Origin: Simiduia aestuariiviva
Lineage (GTDB): Bacteria > Pseudomonadota > Gammaproteobacteria > Pseudomonadales > Cellvibrionaceae
DNA length: 64,000 nucleotides
Direction of reading: 5' to 3'
Assembly: GCF_014192475.1 (NCBI RefSeq)
Contig: NZ_JACHXZ010000001.1
Span: 470,900-534,899 of the forward strand
In this document: positions 1-6,970 of the stretch, piece by piece
How the letters are laid out: each line of letters begins with the position of its first letter
Position numbering within the stretch: position 1 is the first letter of the stretch
Translations under genes and position numbers: made by a program
Notes under the pieces: model-generated
Database searches by the model: none
Told to the model about the DNA's origin: nothing
What the model saw: only the letters and a program-made list of their open reading frames with translations

Positions 1-1149
1 AGGGCACAGTTGTTGGTAGTAGGCGCGCGTGGCTTGGGCGCGGCCCCATTGGTCGATGTTGATCATGGCCAGCTGCACGATAAACGCCAGCAATGCGCAC
101 GCGGTCAAGCCGCCCCACATCAAGCGCTTAGGCAAATCAGACTTTTCGACCTGAAAGCCAAACTCCAGCGGTTCGGGTTCGATGGCACGCAGTGCGGCGC
201 GTCGCTCGGGGTCGTAGGCGCGCATGCCAGGCTCATCGTCCACCTCTTCCATTTCGGTGAATAAAGGCTCCTGCCGCTCGTCGCCCTCGGCCAGTTTAAA
301 TACCGGGCCCTTCTTGGACTCTGGCTCTGGCTCGTGATCGTAGGGCGCACTATCAAAGCCCTCTTCATCGTACGCCGGTTGTTCGCCGGTAATATTGAAG
401 TTGTCGCCGATGGCCGCTTCCAGATCGGCATCGGACAGCGCGGTGAAAGTGCCGGTGGTCGCGCGCGAGTACTGCTCTTTATCGGCTGCGGCGGGCGCTT
501 TTTTGGCCTCTTCGCGGGTTTCGTCTTCCACTTCTTCGAGGATGCTCAGGGCCCAAGATTCGTCTGGGCGCTCGGTGTCCTCGTCATCGTCGTGTATGGG
601 TTTGATTTCACGATCGAAAATGGATTTTTCGGGCTGGCTAGCTTTGCGCGGCTCGTAGATGTCAAAAAAACTGTCAGACAGCTCGCCGGTGCGATCTTTT
701 TCCTCTTCGTCGAACAGGTCGTCGTGAATGAGTTGGTCGTCATCCCAATCCGCTTCTTCGTCGATGGCCTGCTGATTGAATTTGAGGCCTTGGCCGCCCT
801 CTTTTTTAGGCTGGTTGGCTGGCGCCGCCGCTTGTGCCGGCTTAGGCGTGCTGGGCTTAACGCTCTGGGCGGCGGGCTTGGGCGCGGCTTTTGCCTTTGC
901 GGTGGATTTTGCGGCTGCTGCGGGTTTTGGTGCGGTCGCCTTGGCGGCCGCTTTGGCCGTGGGCTGGGCTGCAGGCTTGGCCGCGCTGCTAGCGCCCGGT
1001 TTCGCCGGTGCATTCACCAAGTGGTCGGCGGCGCGAAAAATTTGCAGGCAGGAGCCACAGCGTACGGCACCCTTGGCGCGGTCCATTTGCGCCTGAGTGA
1101 TGCGAAATGACGTGCTGCACTTGGGGCAGCGGGTCACAAATTGGGTCAT
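1..1149 (-). CDS. DUF3426 zinc-ribbon membrane protein (C-terminus outside window)
   Basis: Translation from the ATG at 1149 opens with a MJ0042-type zinc ribbon: CPKC near residue 8 and CGSC near residue 32. A long Ala/Pro/Lys-rich linker follows, then an acidic Asp/Glu-rich stretch, and one hydrophobic segment encoded around 65-125. The reading frame stays open to base 1, so the C-terminal DUF3426 domain lies beyond the edge. The family is a single-pass inner-membrane protein of unknown role. In pseudomonads and relatives it sits between prmA and dusB-fis, and prmA is indeed the next gene upstream here. The repetitive linker is typical of the family. Function is unknown; the family call rests on the ribbon, topology and neighbour. 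Confidence 0.85.
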   Translation of the reverse strand, partial: MTQFVTRCPKCSTSFRITQAQMDRAKGAVRCGSCLQIFRAADHLVNAPAKPGASSAAKPAAQPTAKAAAKATAPKPAAAAKSTAKAKAAPKPAAQSVKPSTPKPAQAAAPANQPKKEGGQGLKFNQQAIDEEADWDDDQLIHDDLFDEEEKDRTGELSDSFFDIYEPRKASQPEKSIFDREIKPIHDDDEDTERPDESWALSILEEVEDETREEAKKAPAAADKEQYSRATTGTFTALSDADLEAAIGDNFNITGEQPAYDEEGFDSAPYDHEPEPESKKGPVFKLAEGDERQEPLFTEMEEVDDEPGMRAYDPERRAALRAIEPEPLEFGFQVEKSDLPKRLMWGGLTACALLAFIVQLAMINIDQWGRAQATRAYYQQLCP

Positions 1150-1330
1150 GAGCAGCGTAATCCTTACGGCTTCTTGGCCTGTATTAGCAGGCAGTTACGG
1201 TTTCTCGCACAGCGCTGGAATCGACGACCCGCGCCGAGGTGGCGCAGCGCATTCCTTATTACGCGTTGGCGTAACAGGCTGGGTGCGTGCAGAGTTTAGT
1301 CTTTGTCGGGAATAAGGTAAATCGCGCCAT

Positions 1331-1350
1331 GGGCGCCAATCGCGGCGCCC
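1331..1350 (-). terminator. GC-rich hairpin downstream of prmA
   Basis: A perfect 7-bp stem (GGGCGCC / GGCGCCC) with a 6-nt loop lies just past the prmA stop codon. There is no T-run after it on the minus strand, so it may be a weak terminator or an RNA-stabilising hairpin rather than an intrinsic terminator. Confidence 0.4.
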
Positions 1351-1370
1351 AGTGTGACGGCGGTGGTATT

Positions 1371-2249
1371 TTACCGAACTTTGGTGGCTGTCAGCCTGAC
1401 CCATTCCTCTTTTTGCGCCACCGGATCGAACGCGAAAGCGGGGTAGGCGGCCATGACGGTCTCGGCTTGGGTTGCCAAGATACCCGACAGGCACAGCTTG
1501 CCGCCGGCCACTACCTGCGCGCTCAGCACCTCGGCCAATTCCACGAGCGGCCCCGCCAATATGTTGGCCAACACTATGTCAGCCTGTGGGGTGGGGGCAT
1601 CGGCGGGCAGGTACACGGGCATGGCATCGGTGGGCAAACCGTTGCGTGTGGCATTGTCGCGCGTGGCCAGCAGTGCTTGCGGGTCTATGTCGACGCCGAT
1701 GACTTGGCGCGCGCCCAGCAGCAGTGCGGCGATGCCGAGAATGCCGGACCCGCAGCCAAAATCCACCAGGTGTTTTTGTTCCAGGGCCTGCTGGTCGAGC
1801 CACTGCAGGCATAAAAAGGTGGTGGGGTGGGTGCCGGTGCCAAAGGCGAGGCCGGGGTCGAGCATTAAATTGACGGCATCGGCTTGCGGTGGTGCCTGCC
1901 AGCTGGGGCAAATCCACAGGCGCTCGCCGCAGCAAATGGGCTTAAAGCTCGCCATCCACTCGCGCTCCCAGTCCTTGTCCTCCAATTGCTCCCACTTCAG
2001 GTCTGTTGGGGGTTCGGGCAATTGCGCCAGCAGTTCAAGGCTCACCGCGGCGGTGTCGATGTCGGCGTCGAACAGGCCGGTAATACGCGTGGCGTCCCAA
2101 AGCGGGGTTTCGCCCAGCGCGGGTTCTAAAATCGGTTGGTCGGCATCATCTTGCAGGGTGACCGACACGGCGCCCACTTCAAGCAGGGCGTCATCGATGG
2201 CGTCTGCATGGCGGCGATCGGTGTGAATAATAAGTTGGAGCCAGGGCAT
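1371..2249 (-). CDS. prmA: Ribosomal protein L11 methyltransferase PrmA
   Basis: A 292-residue SAM-dependent methyltransferase that trimethylates ribosomal protein L11. The family-specific segment [14 protein letters not shown] is at residues 131-144, the SAM-binding motif DFGCGSGI at 163-170, and the catalytic-loop motif NILAGPL at 229-235. The N-terminal L11-recognition domain starts MPWLQL as in PrmA homologues. That sets the start at 2249, although the frame is open to 2441. Length matches the family (about 290-300). It is followed on the same strand by the DUF3426 gene, the usual gammaproteobacterial order. A separate upstream promoter would lie in the 2250-2450 gap shared with the divergent LacI-type gene. 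Confidence 0.96.
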   Translation of the reverse strand: MPWLQLIIHTDRRHADAIDDALLEVGAVSVTLQDDADQPILEPALGETPLWDATRITGLFDADIDTAAVSLELLAQLPEPPTDLKWEQLEDKDWEREWMASFKPICCGERLWICPSWQAPPQADAVNLMLDPGLAFGTGTHPTTFLCLQWLDQQALEQKHLVDFGCGSGILGIAALLLGARQVIGVDIDPQALLATRDNATRNGLPTDAMPVYLPADAPTPQADIVLANILAGPLVELAEVLSAQVVAGGKLCLSGILATQAETVMAAYPAFAFDPVAQKEEWVRLTATKVR

Positions 2250-2382
2250 CGTTTCTCTCGCTGGACAGTCACTGGGTAAGTGGAAGTTAACTGGGTCGGC
2301 ATTATAGCTCGGCCCTTGGCAGAAGGGGCCGCTTTCTATAACCTGCAGGAAAGTCGCACAGACGGCTCGCACAGCGGTATTT

Positions 2383-2401
2383 CTGAGTATTGAATGCTCA
2401 G
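2383..2401. promoter_or_regulatory. Possible autoregulatory operator of the LacI-type gene
   Basis: The imperfect palindrome CTGAGTATTGAATGCTCAG (8 of 9 pairs complementary) lies 50 bp upstream of the regulator start, in the divergent intergenic region with prmA. It lacks the central CG common in LacI-family operators, so the assignment is tentative. Confidence 0.25.
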
Positions 2402-2450
2402 GCGCAGCTGGGCGACCTCCATAACAAAAATTAGCGAGCAAACATAAGCG

Positions 2451-3485
2451 ATGAAAGACAGCAGGCCTACCTCACTGGACATTGCCTATCGTGCGGGCGT
2501 GTCGCAGTCCACTGTGTCGCGCGCACTGCGCGACAGCCCACTGGTCAGTTTAGAAACGCGCGAAAAAATCAAAGCCATTGCGCGTGAATTAAATTACAAA
2601 GTTGATAAAGCGGCCAGCAATTTGCGGGCGAAATCCAGCCGCACCTTGGCGCTGTTGATTCGCGAAGACCCCACCACTGACGAGTCGCACATCAATCCGT
2701 TTTTTCTATCCATGCTCGGTTCCATTACCCGCGCCACGGCCGCCAAAGGTTATGATTTATTGGTGAGCTTTCAGCAGCAAAGTGAAGATTGGCATCGCGA
2801 CTTCGAAGACTCCCATCGCGCCGACGGTCTCATTCTTTTGGGGTATGGTGCCTATGACAGTTACGTGGAGCGCTTGCGTCATTTGCTCGATGCCGGTGCT
2901 CACTTTATTTGTTGGGGCGCCGTGCATTCAGATCAGCCCGGCTGCTCTATCGGTTGCGACAACGAAGAGGGCGGCTACCTCGCCGGTCGTCACTTGGTGG
3001 ATGCGGGCCGCACGCGCATTGCGTTCTTGGGCGATACCTCAGATAACAGTCCGGAATTTAGCGCTCGCTACCGCGGCTTTTGTCGCGCGCTCGAAGAGGC
3101 GGGCATCACCCACAGCCCCGAACTATTAGTCGCCGCAGAGACCATCGAGACCTTAGGCTATGAAGCCGTGCAAAATTTACTGGCGCGCGGCGTGGAGTTC
3201 GACGCCGTTTTCGCTGCCAGCGATTTGATCGCCATCGGTGCGCTGCGCGCACTGCAAAAAGCCGGCAAGCGCGTGGGTCAAGATGTTGCCGTGGTGGGCT
3301 TCGACGACATCCAATCCGCAGCCTACATCACCCCCTCACTCACCACCATCCGACAAGACACCAATCTAGCCGGCACCATGCTAGTGGACAACCTACTGCG
3401 CATCGTCGCCGGTGAGCCAGTTGAGTCCACCTTAATGCCGCCTAAGTTAATTGTGCGGGAATCCTGTGGGGCGGGTGGGGAGTAA
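2451..3485 (+). CDS. LacI-family transcriptional regulator
   Basis: A 344-residue repressor-type regulator. The N-terminal helix-turn-helix ([17 protein letters not shown], residues about 9-25) and hinge helix ([11 protein letters not shown]) are followed by a periplasmic-binding-protein-like sensor domain with the usual VVGFDD and LTTIRQD motifs near the C-terminus. Length and layout are standard for LacI/GalR proteins, which bind sugars or nucleosides and DNA palindromes. No catabolic gene is adjacent: prmA is divergent and the cassette island follows. A starch locus with LacI-like palindromes begins 4 kb downstream, so this protein is one candidate for its regulator, but nothing in the sequence proves the link. 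The shaky point is the start: the Shine-Dalgarno upstream of 2451 is weak. Confidence 0.93.
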   Translation: MKDSRPTSLDIAYRAGVSQSTVSRALRDSPLVSLETREKIKAIARELNYKVDKAASNLRAKSSRTLALLIREDPTTDESHINPFFLSMLGSITRATAAKGYDLLVSFQQQSEDWHRDFEDSHRADGLILLGYGAYDSYVERLRHLLDAGAHFICWGAVHSDQPGCSIGCDNEEGGYLAGRHLVDAGRTRIAFLGDTSDNSPEFSARYRGFCRALEEAGITHSPELLVAAETIETLGYEAVQNLLARGVEFDAVFAASDLIAIGALRALQKAGKRVGQDVAVVGFDDIQSAAYITPSLTTIRQDTNLAGTMLVDNLLRIVAGEPVESTLMPPKLIVRESCGAGGE

Positions 3486-3515
3486 GTTTGTTGGTGGCTG
3501 ACTAACAATGTTAGC

Positions 3516-3663
3516 GCGACAGGGTGTCGCATATCTTGGCGCGTCATTTATTTTCTTGTGTTAAGTTTTTGATTGTTAAGAAGTTTATTTGGCCGGCGTT
3601 TATTGCCCGTTATTGGATATGCGACACCGTGTCCAAAAGTAAACGCGACAATGTGTCGCATAA
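3516..3663. repeat. Three related GCGACA-N3-TGTCGC palindromes before the cassette array
   Basis: Perfect 15-bp palindromes lie at 3516-3530 (GCGACAGGGTGTCGC) and 3645-3659 (GCGACAATGTGTCGC) in the same orientation, each followed by CATA. A degenerate inverted copy is at 3617-3633 (ATATGCGACACCGTGTC). They bracket about 110 bp of AT-rich DNA between the regulator gene and the first cassette boundary. They could be protein-binding sites, remnants of a small repeat element, or part of a recombination or promoter region for the array. No gene is visible between them. Confidence 0.6.
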
Positions 3664-3670
3664 TAATGCT

Positions 3671-3677
3671 GTTAAGC
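3671..3677 (+). other. First cassette boundary (core site GTTAAGC)
   Basis: A GTTRRRY core site whose TTAAGC half starts cassette 1. It is perfectly complementary to the R'' box at 4304-4310. The sequence to its left does not fold as an attC that I can recognise, so it could be an attI-like site or the right end of a lost attC. Confidence 0.6.
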
Positions 3678-3685
3678 GATTGCAA

Positions 3686-4309
3686 ATGAAGTGCTACGAA
3701 TGTAACTCTGAGATAAACGAATCTACCTTAATAGGCGACGATAGGTATTTTGTTTGTGGTGAGTGCGGCTTTTTAATTGTGGAGTCGGAATCAGAACGAA
3801 ATTTGGCACTAAATAGCCGCCTAGAGCTACCAAGTGAAATCCAGCCTTTGGAGGCCATAGTTAAGGATTTGTATTATGTCTTTAGCTGCTATCCGCGACC
3901 ATTAAACTTCACAGACTACAAGCATTGCCCAGAGTGTGAAGATCATAATGAAACAATGAAAAGCGCTACCTTAGCCACCTTAGAATCTAAACATCTTGGC
4001 TGTGTCGGCTATTCTCCATGGTGCTTTCTTACAGAAGAAGGCTTTGCTCACTACATACCAAGAATTTTGGAGCTAGCAATTACAGGTAAAGGTAATGCGC
4101 ATGGGGAGCTATTTTTAGATGATATTCTATACGTATTGGCTCCTAAACCAGAACATGACAGGTTTCAACGATATACAAAACATCAGTGTATGGCGGTATT
4201 TCAAGCGCTGCTGTATGCAAATAAGAACTTTCGAGAGCAGTTGGTTGAATGCTTTTCTCATGATGATATGGACAGCGCGCTTGAGTATTGGTCTCAGAGA
4301 GTCGCTTAA
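3686..4309 (+). CDS. Cassette 1 protein: zinc-ribbon plus DUF6714-like domain
   Basis: A 207-residue protein starting at ATG 3686, only 15 nt inside the cassette boundary. The upstream frame is open to 3524 but crosses the boundary, so the shorter start is preferred. The N-terminus has two CxxC knuckles (CYEC at 3-6 and CGEC about 25-28) that would bind zinc. The middle carries a CPEC-DHN segment and an SPWCF..EGFAHYIPRIL segment resembling the DUF6714 family of unknown function. It has no signal peptide or membrane segment. The TAA stop lies inside the R'' box of the following attC, as in many integron cassettes. Function is unknown; the DUF6714 resemblance is from memory of the motif pattern. 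Confidence 0.75.
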   Translation: MKCYECNSEINESTLIGDDRYFVCGECGFLIVESESERNLALNSRLELPSEIQPLEAIVKDLYYVFSCYPRPLNFTDYKHCPECEDHNETMKSATLATLESKHLGCVGYSPWCFLTEEGFAHYIPRILELAITGKGNAHGELFLDDILYVLAPKPEHDRFQRYTKHQCMAVFQALLYANKNFREQLVECFSHDDMDSALEYWSQRVA

Positions 4310-4350
4310 CAAGCGCATCTTGTTCGCCGCCCCAAATGCGGGCGTTAGGA
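4304..4350 (+). other. attC1 recombination site
   Basis: R'' GCTTAAC (4304-4310) and R' GTTAGGA (4344-4350) flank a short imperfect hairpin (CGCAT near 4314 pairing with ATGCG near 4337). At 47 nt it is short for an attC. The stop codon of cassette 1 is embedded in R''. Confidence 0.75.
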
Positions 4351-4357
4351 GTTTGCC

Positions 4358-4792
4358 ATGCGCTTAGCATTGACTTTAGCTTATGTAGTCTTCCTTGCAG
4401 GTTGTGATCTTGTGGTTGGGGTAGGTGATCTAAACAAGCAGCTTGCCAATAAGTTCGAACTCGGTAGGAATGAGGTTGCAATTTCTTACCAGAGTTCATC
4501 TGGCAAGAAATCAAATAAAGTGGATTTAACAATATCATTTTTAAACACAAGATTTTCCGATGTGAATGAATCCGCTAGATTTGATATTGCTAATGAGAGT
4601 GCGGAATTGGCTGCGGAATCAATTGGGTTGGCATCTGATTCACGTATCGTTGTTCTGTTCATAGATATCGAGAAAATACTGGGGCTTATACCCAAAGGTA
4701 TGAATGTAGTCAGTGAGCACAAATATGTGGTGAATGATGGCGGCTTTGTAAAAAATACTCCTAACAAACGCTTGCAGCCGACTGGCGGCTGA
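4358..4792 (+). CDS. Cassette 2 protein: putative small lipoprotein
   Basis: A 144-residue product starting 13 nt after the cassette boundary, with GGAG in TTAGGAGTTTGCC as ribosome-binding site. The N-terminus MRLALTLAYVVFLAGC is a lipoprotein signal peptide with lipobox LAGC (Cys 16), so the protein is probably anchored in a membrane facing the periplasm. The rest is polar and mixed alpha/beta with no recognised domain. The reading frame runs into the attC: the last residues (NKRLQPTGG) are encoded by recombination-site DNA. Such attC-encoded tails are often seen on annotated cassette proteins and carry no functional information. Function unknown. Confidence 0.75.
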   Translation: MRLALTLAYVVFLAGCDLVVGVGDLNKQLANKFELGRNEVAISYQSSSGKKSNKVDLTISFLNTRFSDVNESARFDIANESAELAAESIGLASDSRIVVLFIDIEKILGLIPKGMNVVSEHKYVVNDGGFVKNTPNKRLQPTGG

Positions 4793-4806
4793 GGCGGGCG
4801 TTAGGC
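4759..4806 (+). other. attC2 recombination site
   Basis: R'' TCCTAAC (4759-4765) and R' GTTAGGC (4800-4806) enclose a good hairpin: AGCCG / CGGCT around loop ACTGG, extended by CGCTTGC pairing with GCGGGCG and an unpaired GAG on one side. The 48-nt site closely resembles the one at 6568-6620, including CGCTTGCAGCCGAC. Confidence 0.9.
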
Positions 4807-4846
4807 AATTTTGCTCAGCGAAAAAATTTATAGGGATATTTCGACA

Positions 4847-5278
4847 ATGTTTAAGATTTTATTCACCAAGAGTACAAAGTTTGACGGCATTAGGCCGATA
4901 AACATTTATTTCATGCGGCTGATTTATGTCTTAATGTTTTTTGTACTAGGTAAGGACGTCTGGGGCTATATACTGTCTTATTCTGGCGTCTGGGACGAGA
5001 ACGAGGCTGTGGCATGGAGTGTGTGGGCTGCATTTTCGGCCTTGGCGCTGATGGGGATATTCAGAACAGTTGAAATGATACCCATTCTTTTGCTTGAAAT
5101 CTTCTATAAAGTGCTATGGCTAATTTTGGTAGTGTATCCTCTCTGGCAATCCAATGAGCTTGTAGGTTCAGGTATTGAAGAAACTGCTTTTGCATTTGCA
5201 CTGGTTGTTTTGCCCATTTTAGCAATGCCTTGGGGCTATGTTTTTAAACGATATATCCTCGGTAAGAAAAATTCCTAG
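4847..5278 (+). CDS. Cassette 3 protein: small integral membrane protein
   Basis: A 143-residue protein from ATG 4847, preceded by an AGGGAT ribosome-binding site. A TTG at 4811 in the same frame would add 12 residues but has no Shine-Dalgarno. The sequence contains about four hydrophobic helices (roughly residues 22-45, 57-72, 76-100 and 110-135) separated by short charged loops, with a Lys-rich C-terminus. It is therefore an inner-membrane protein with no recognisable transporter or enzyme motif. It starts right after attC2, in the orientation expected for a cassette gene. No convincing attC follows it, unlike its neighbours. Function unknown. Confidence 0.7.
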   Translation: MFKILFTKSTKFDGIRPINIYFMRLIYVLMFFVLGKDVWGYILSYSGVWDENEAVAWSVWAAFSALALMGIFRTVEMIPILLLEIFYKVLWLILVVYPLWQSNELVGSGIEETAFAFALVVLPILAMPWGYVFKRYILGKKNS

Positions 5279-5385
5279 TTAGTTACTCAGTTTCGTTCCG
5301 GCCACAAACAGCGTGGCCTCCACCGGGCTGTCTACGCTACGGCAGCCTATTAGCAAAGCTTTATGTACCCCTCGAGAATTAAGCA
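5279..5385. other. Cassette 3/4 junction lacking an attC
   Basis: Cassette 3 begins TTAGGC, so its own attC should start with GCCTAAC, but that heptamer is absent here. Instead there are small inverted repeats: GGCCAC / GTGGCC at 5299-5317 and GGCTG / CAGCC at about 5326-5347. The original site seems lost or rearranged, leaving a two-gene cassette. Confidence 0.5.
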
Positions 5386-6039
5386 ATGAATGAAGCCCCA
5401 AAATTTGAAGAATATTCCTATGAGACCTTATTAGAGGTTTATGAGGGAATCGACGAGATGAAATTCCCTGATCGGAAGGCTCGTGTAGCCGAGCTGTTAG
5501 AAGAGCGTAAGGGCTCTGGCGAGGCCAAGGTTTTATTTGAGCGTAATAAATACTCAACTTTTGGTCCAAGATTTGTCGCTGCAATCATTGATGGAATATG
5601 CTTGTTAGTAATTGGCTTTTTCTTTGGCATTGTTGTAGGTATCATTCCTGCTTGGCTTGTAGATATCACCTACTACATTACCTCCTTTGGCATAATCATC
5701 TATTCAGTGCTGCTGCACGGGTTATATGGCCAGACCATCGGTAAAGCATTAATGTCAGTAAAAGTGGTAAATCACTCGGACGAAGGTGATATAACGTTCA
5801 AACAGGCATTTATTCGAGACTGTATTCCTATAGCAATTTGGGCGGCAACTATTCTTGCTGTAATGGTGGCACCCGTCGATACCGATGGACATTTGCCAGT
5901 CATAGTTCAGTATATGTTGGTCTTTTCAGGTGTATTCAACATTATTTGGTTTTTATTAGAGATTGTTACAACGCTTTTAAATGAAAAGCGCCGAGCATTT
6001 CACGACTATATAGCGGACACAGTAGTAATCAACATATAA
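5386..6039 (+). CDS. Cassette 4 protein: RDD-family membrane protein
   Basis: A 217-residue protein. The N-terminal 55 residues are acidic and helical. The RDD domain then begins with RFVAAIIDG (residues about 62-70), continues with GLYGQTIGKALMSVKVV (about 112-128) and ends KRRAFHDYIADTVVI near the C-terminus. Three to four membrane helices are visible. RDD proteins are small inner-membrane proteins named for conserved Arg/Asp/Asp; the first motif here is R..A.IID. Some RDD proteins act in ion exchange, but most are uncharacterised. The stop codon overlaps the R'' box of the following attC by one codon, as expected for a cassette. Confidence 0.85.
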   Translation: MNEAPKFEEYSYETLLEVYEGIDEMKFPDRKARVAELLEERKGSGEAKVLFERNKYSTFGPRFVAAIIDGICLLVIGFFFGIVVGIIPAWLVDITYYITSFGIIIYSVLLHGLYGQTIGKALMSVKVVNHSDEGDITFKQAFIRDCIPIAIWAATILAVMVAPVDTDGHLPVIVQYMLVFSGVFNIIWFLLEIVTTLLNEKRRAFHDYIADTVVINI

Positions 6040-6086
6040 CCAAAAGGCAAAGTGATGCATAAATGCGCCTGCTTTTGGCGTTAATT
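6034..6086 (+). other. attC4 recombination site
   Basis: R'' ATATAAC (6034-6040) and R' GTTAATT (6080-6086). CCAAAAG (6040-6046) pairs perfectly with CTTTTGG (6072-6078), and CA (6048-6049) pairs with TG (6070-6071), leaving G6047 unpaired. This is the extrahelical-base arrangement that directs strand choice in integron recombination. The matching start GTTATAT for this R'' was not found upstream, consistent with a rearranged cassette. Confidence 0.8.
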
Positions 6087-6110
6087 TGAGTCGTTGAATG
6101 AGGATTTTTC

Positions 6111-6569
6111 GTGAAAAAACTATTTGTCTATTTGGCAGGTTTAACTTTATTAAGCGCTAATGCTTTTGCAGATGATTTTGACTACGATGCGTTTGTGAAA
6201 GCTTACTTTGATGCTCAGGTCAGGACGCAACAACCAAATGCGACGCAAAATGACCTGGAATACTATTTGTCCTTTCTTGCCGATGACGTTGGTAGCCAAC
6301 ATTTTCCAAACGCTCCGGATGATTCTCGTGAGCCAGACGGCAAGGCGATGATGCGGAAGGGTATGGGGCGTTACCTCGGTGTTCATACAGAATATAAAGC
6401 GGAACTTATCGACTATCAGTATGGTTTTAATGCTGTTTCTATCAAGCACAAGTTCTCCGCCAAAGGTAAGCGGTCGGATGGGTCAGAGTTTAGCTACAGC
6501 AAAATTGCTCTGGATGTGCTTGAACTTGAAAATGGAAAAATCTCTGTTATCCGTCGTTACAGTGAATGA
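6111..6569 (+). CDS. Cassette 5 protein: secreted NTF2/SnoaL-like protein
   Basis: A 152-residue protein beginning at GTG 6111, with AGGA 6 nt upstream as ribosome-binding site. A clear signal peptide (MKKLFVYLAGLTLLSANAFA, cleavage expected after residue 20) sends it to the periplasm. The mature part has the fold pattern of the NTF2/SnoaL superfamily: an N-terminal helix with YDAFVKAYFDA, a YLSFLADDV turn, then beta strands with alternating hydrophobic residues ending in VIRRYSE. That superfamily is a binding scaffold, so ligand and role cannot be read from sequence. The stop lies within the R'' box of attC5. Confidence 0.75.
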   Translation: MKKLFVYLAGLTLLSANAFADDFDYDAFVKAYFDAQVRTQQPNATQNDLEYYLSFLADDVGSQHFPNAPDDSREPDGKAMMRKGMGRYLGVHTEYKAELIDYQYGFNAVSIKHKFSAKGKRSDGSEFSYSKIALDVLELENGKISVIRRYSE

Positions 6570-6620
6570 TTAACATAACAATCGCTTGCAGCCGACCGGC
6601 GGCTAAAGCGGGCGTTAATG
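6568..6620 (+). other. attC5 recombination site (last recognisable)
   Basis: R'' is GATTAAC (6568-6574), 6 of 7 complementary to this cassette's own start GTTAATT. By alignment to attC2 it could also be ACATAAC (6573-6579). R' is GTTAATG (6614-6620). The internal CGCTTGCAGCCGAC..GGCGGCT hairpin is nearly identical to attC2. No matching R'' (CATTAAC) occurs downstream, so the array ends here or the next site is lost. Confidence 0.85.
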
Positions 6621-6970
6621 TTTTATGCTTTTTAGTCCATCGCTAGAAATATTGTACGTACTTGGCTACGAAGTTCCGATCTTGGGGCCCCTTGCGAAGC
6701 GGTGAGCAGAAGTCGGGTTCTAGGGGGCAATTGGGCATGGACGCCCATTTGTTCGATGATCAGGCAGGAGCCTGTTTTCGCGACCCCTAAAATCCGACTG
6801 GAGCGACAACAACCCGATAGGGCGCGTAGCCGGGGTAGGTTGCTATGACGCAAAGTACGCGTGGTCTCCGTTACACTACGGCTCGTATAAATAGAAAATG
6901 ATCAATAACTAGCTCGGCTTCCTGTCCACGTGCCTTGGGTACGAATTTTTAAAAAATAAAGGAGTGTTAT
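6621..6970 (+). other. Gene-free 350 bp after the array, with a candidate structured RNA at 6659-6837
   Basis: No convincing gene is present. An outer stem pairs 6659-6670 (TACTTGGCTACG) with 6825-6837 (one bulge, two G-T pairs). An inner 16-bp stem pairs 6711-6726 (AGTCGGGTTCTAGGGG) with 6784-6799 (14 Watson-Crick pairs, one wobble, one mismatch). It encloses two hairpins: TGGGC/GCCCA (6732-6747) and CAGGC/GCCTG (6761-6774). This is a nested three-way junction. It may be a small RNA, an RNA element, or a repeat element able to fold. AAGGAG at its right end (about 6958-6963) is the ribosome-binding site of the next gene. Confidence 0.5.

Larger units (their letters stand above)
3671..6620 (+). 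mobile_element. Integron gene-cassette array without integrase (CALIN-like)
   Basis: Five short genes, all on the plus strand and visibly more AT-rich than their surroundings, are separated by attC-like sites with R'' (YYAAC-type) and R' (GTTR-type) cores. The key evidence is cassette self-consistency. Cassette 1 begins at GTTAAGC (3671-3677) and ends with its exact complement GCTTAAC (4304-4310). Cassette 2 begins at GTTAGGA (4344-4350) and ends with its exact complement TCCTAAC (4759-4765). Cassette 5 begins GTTAATT (6080) and ends GATTAAC (6568), 6 of 7 matching. This is what site-specific insertion of circular cassettes predicts. No intI gene is in the window. Cassette limits: 3672-4344, 4345-4800, 4801-6080 (two genes) and 6081-6614. 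Confidence 0.85.

Noticed and set aside
1195-2226. Several long open frames opposite or overlapping prmA
   Set aside because: They have no ribosome-binding sites and no recognisable domains; GC-rich coding DNA produces such shadows, and the prmA motifs fix the real frame.
2451-3485. LacI-type gene as the confirmed regulator of the starch locus
   Set aside because: It is over 4 kb away, behind the cassette array, and has no CATACGTATG site; kept only as a candidate.
5279-5385. attC between cassettes 3 and 4
   Set aside because: No RYYYAAC/GTTRRRY pair is present in the correct arrangement, so I did not annotate a site there.
6659-6837. tRNA, group II intron domain V, or known riboswitch
   Set aside because: The fold has no cloverleaf or CCA end, no domain V-like motif, and no aptamer core that I recognise; it is reported only as an unnamed structured element.
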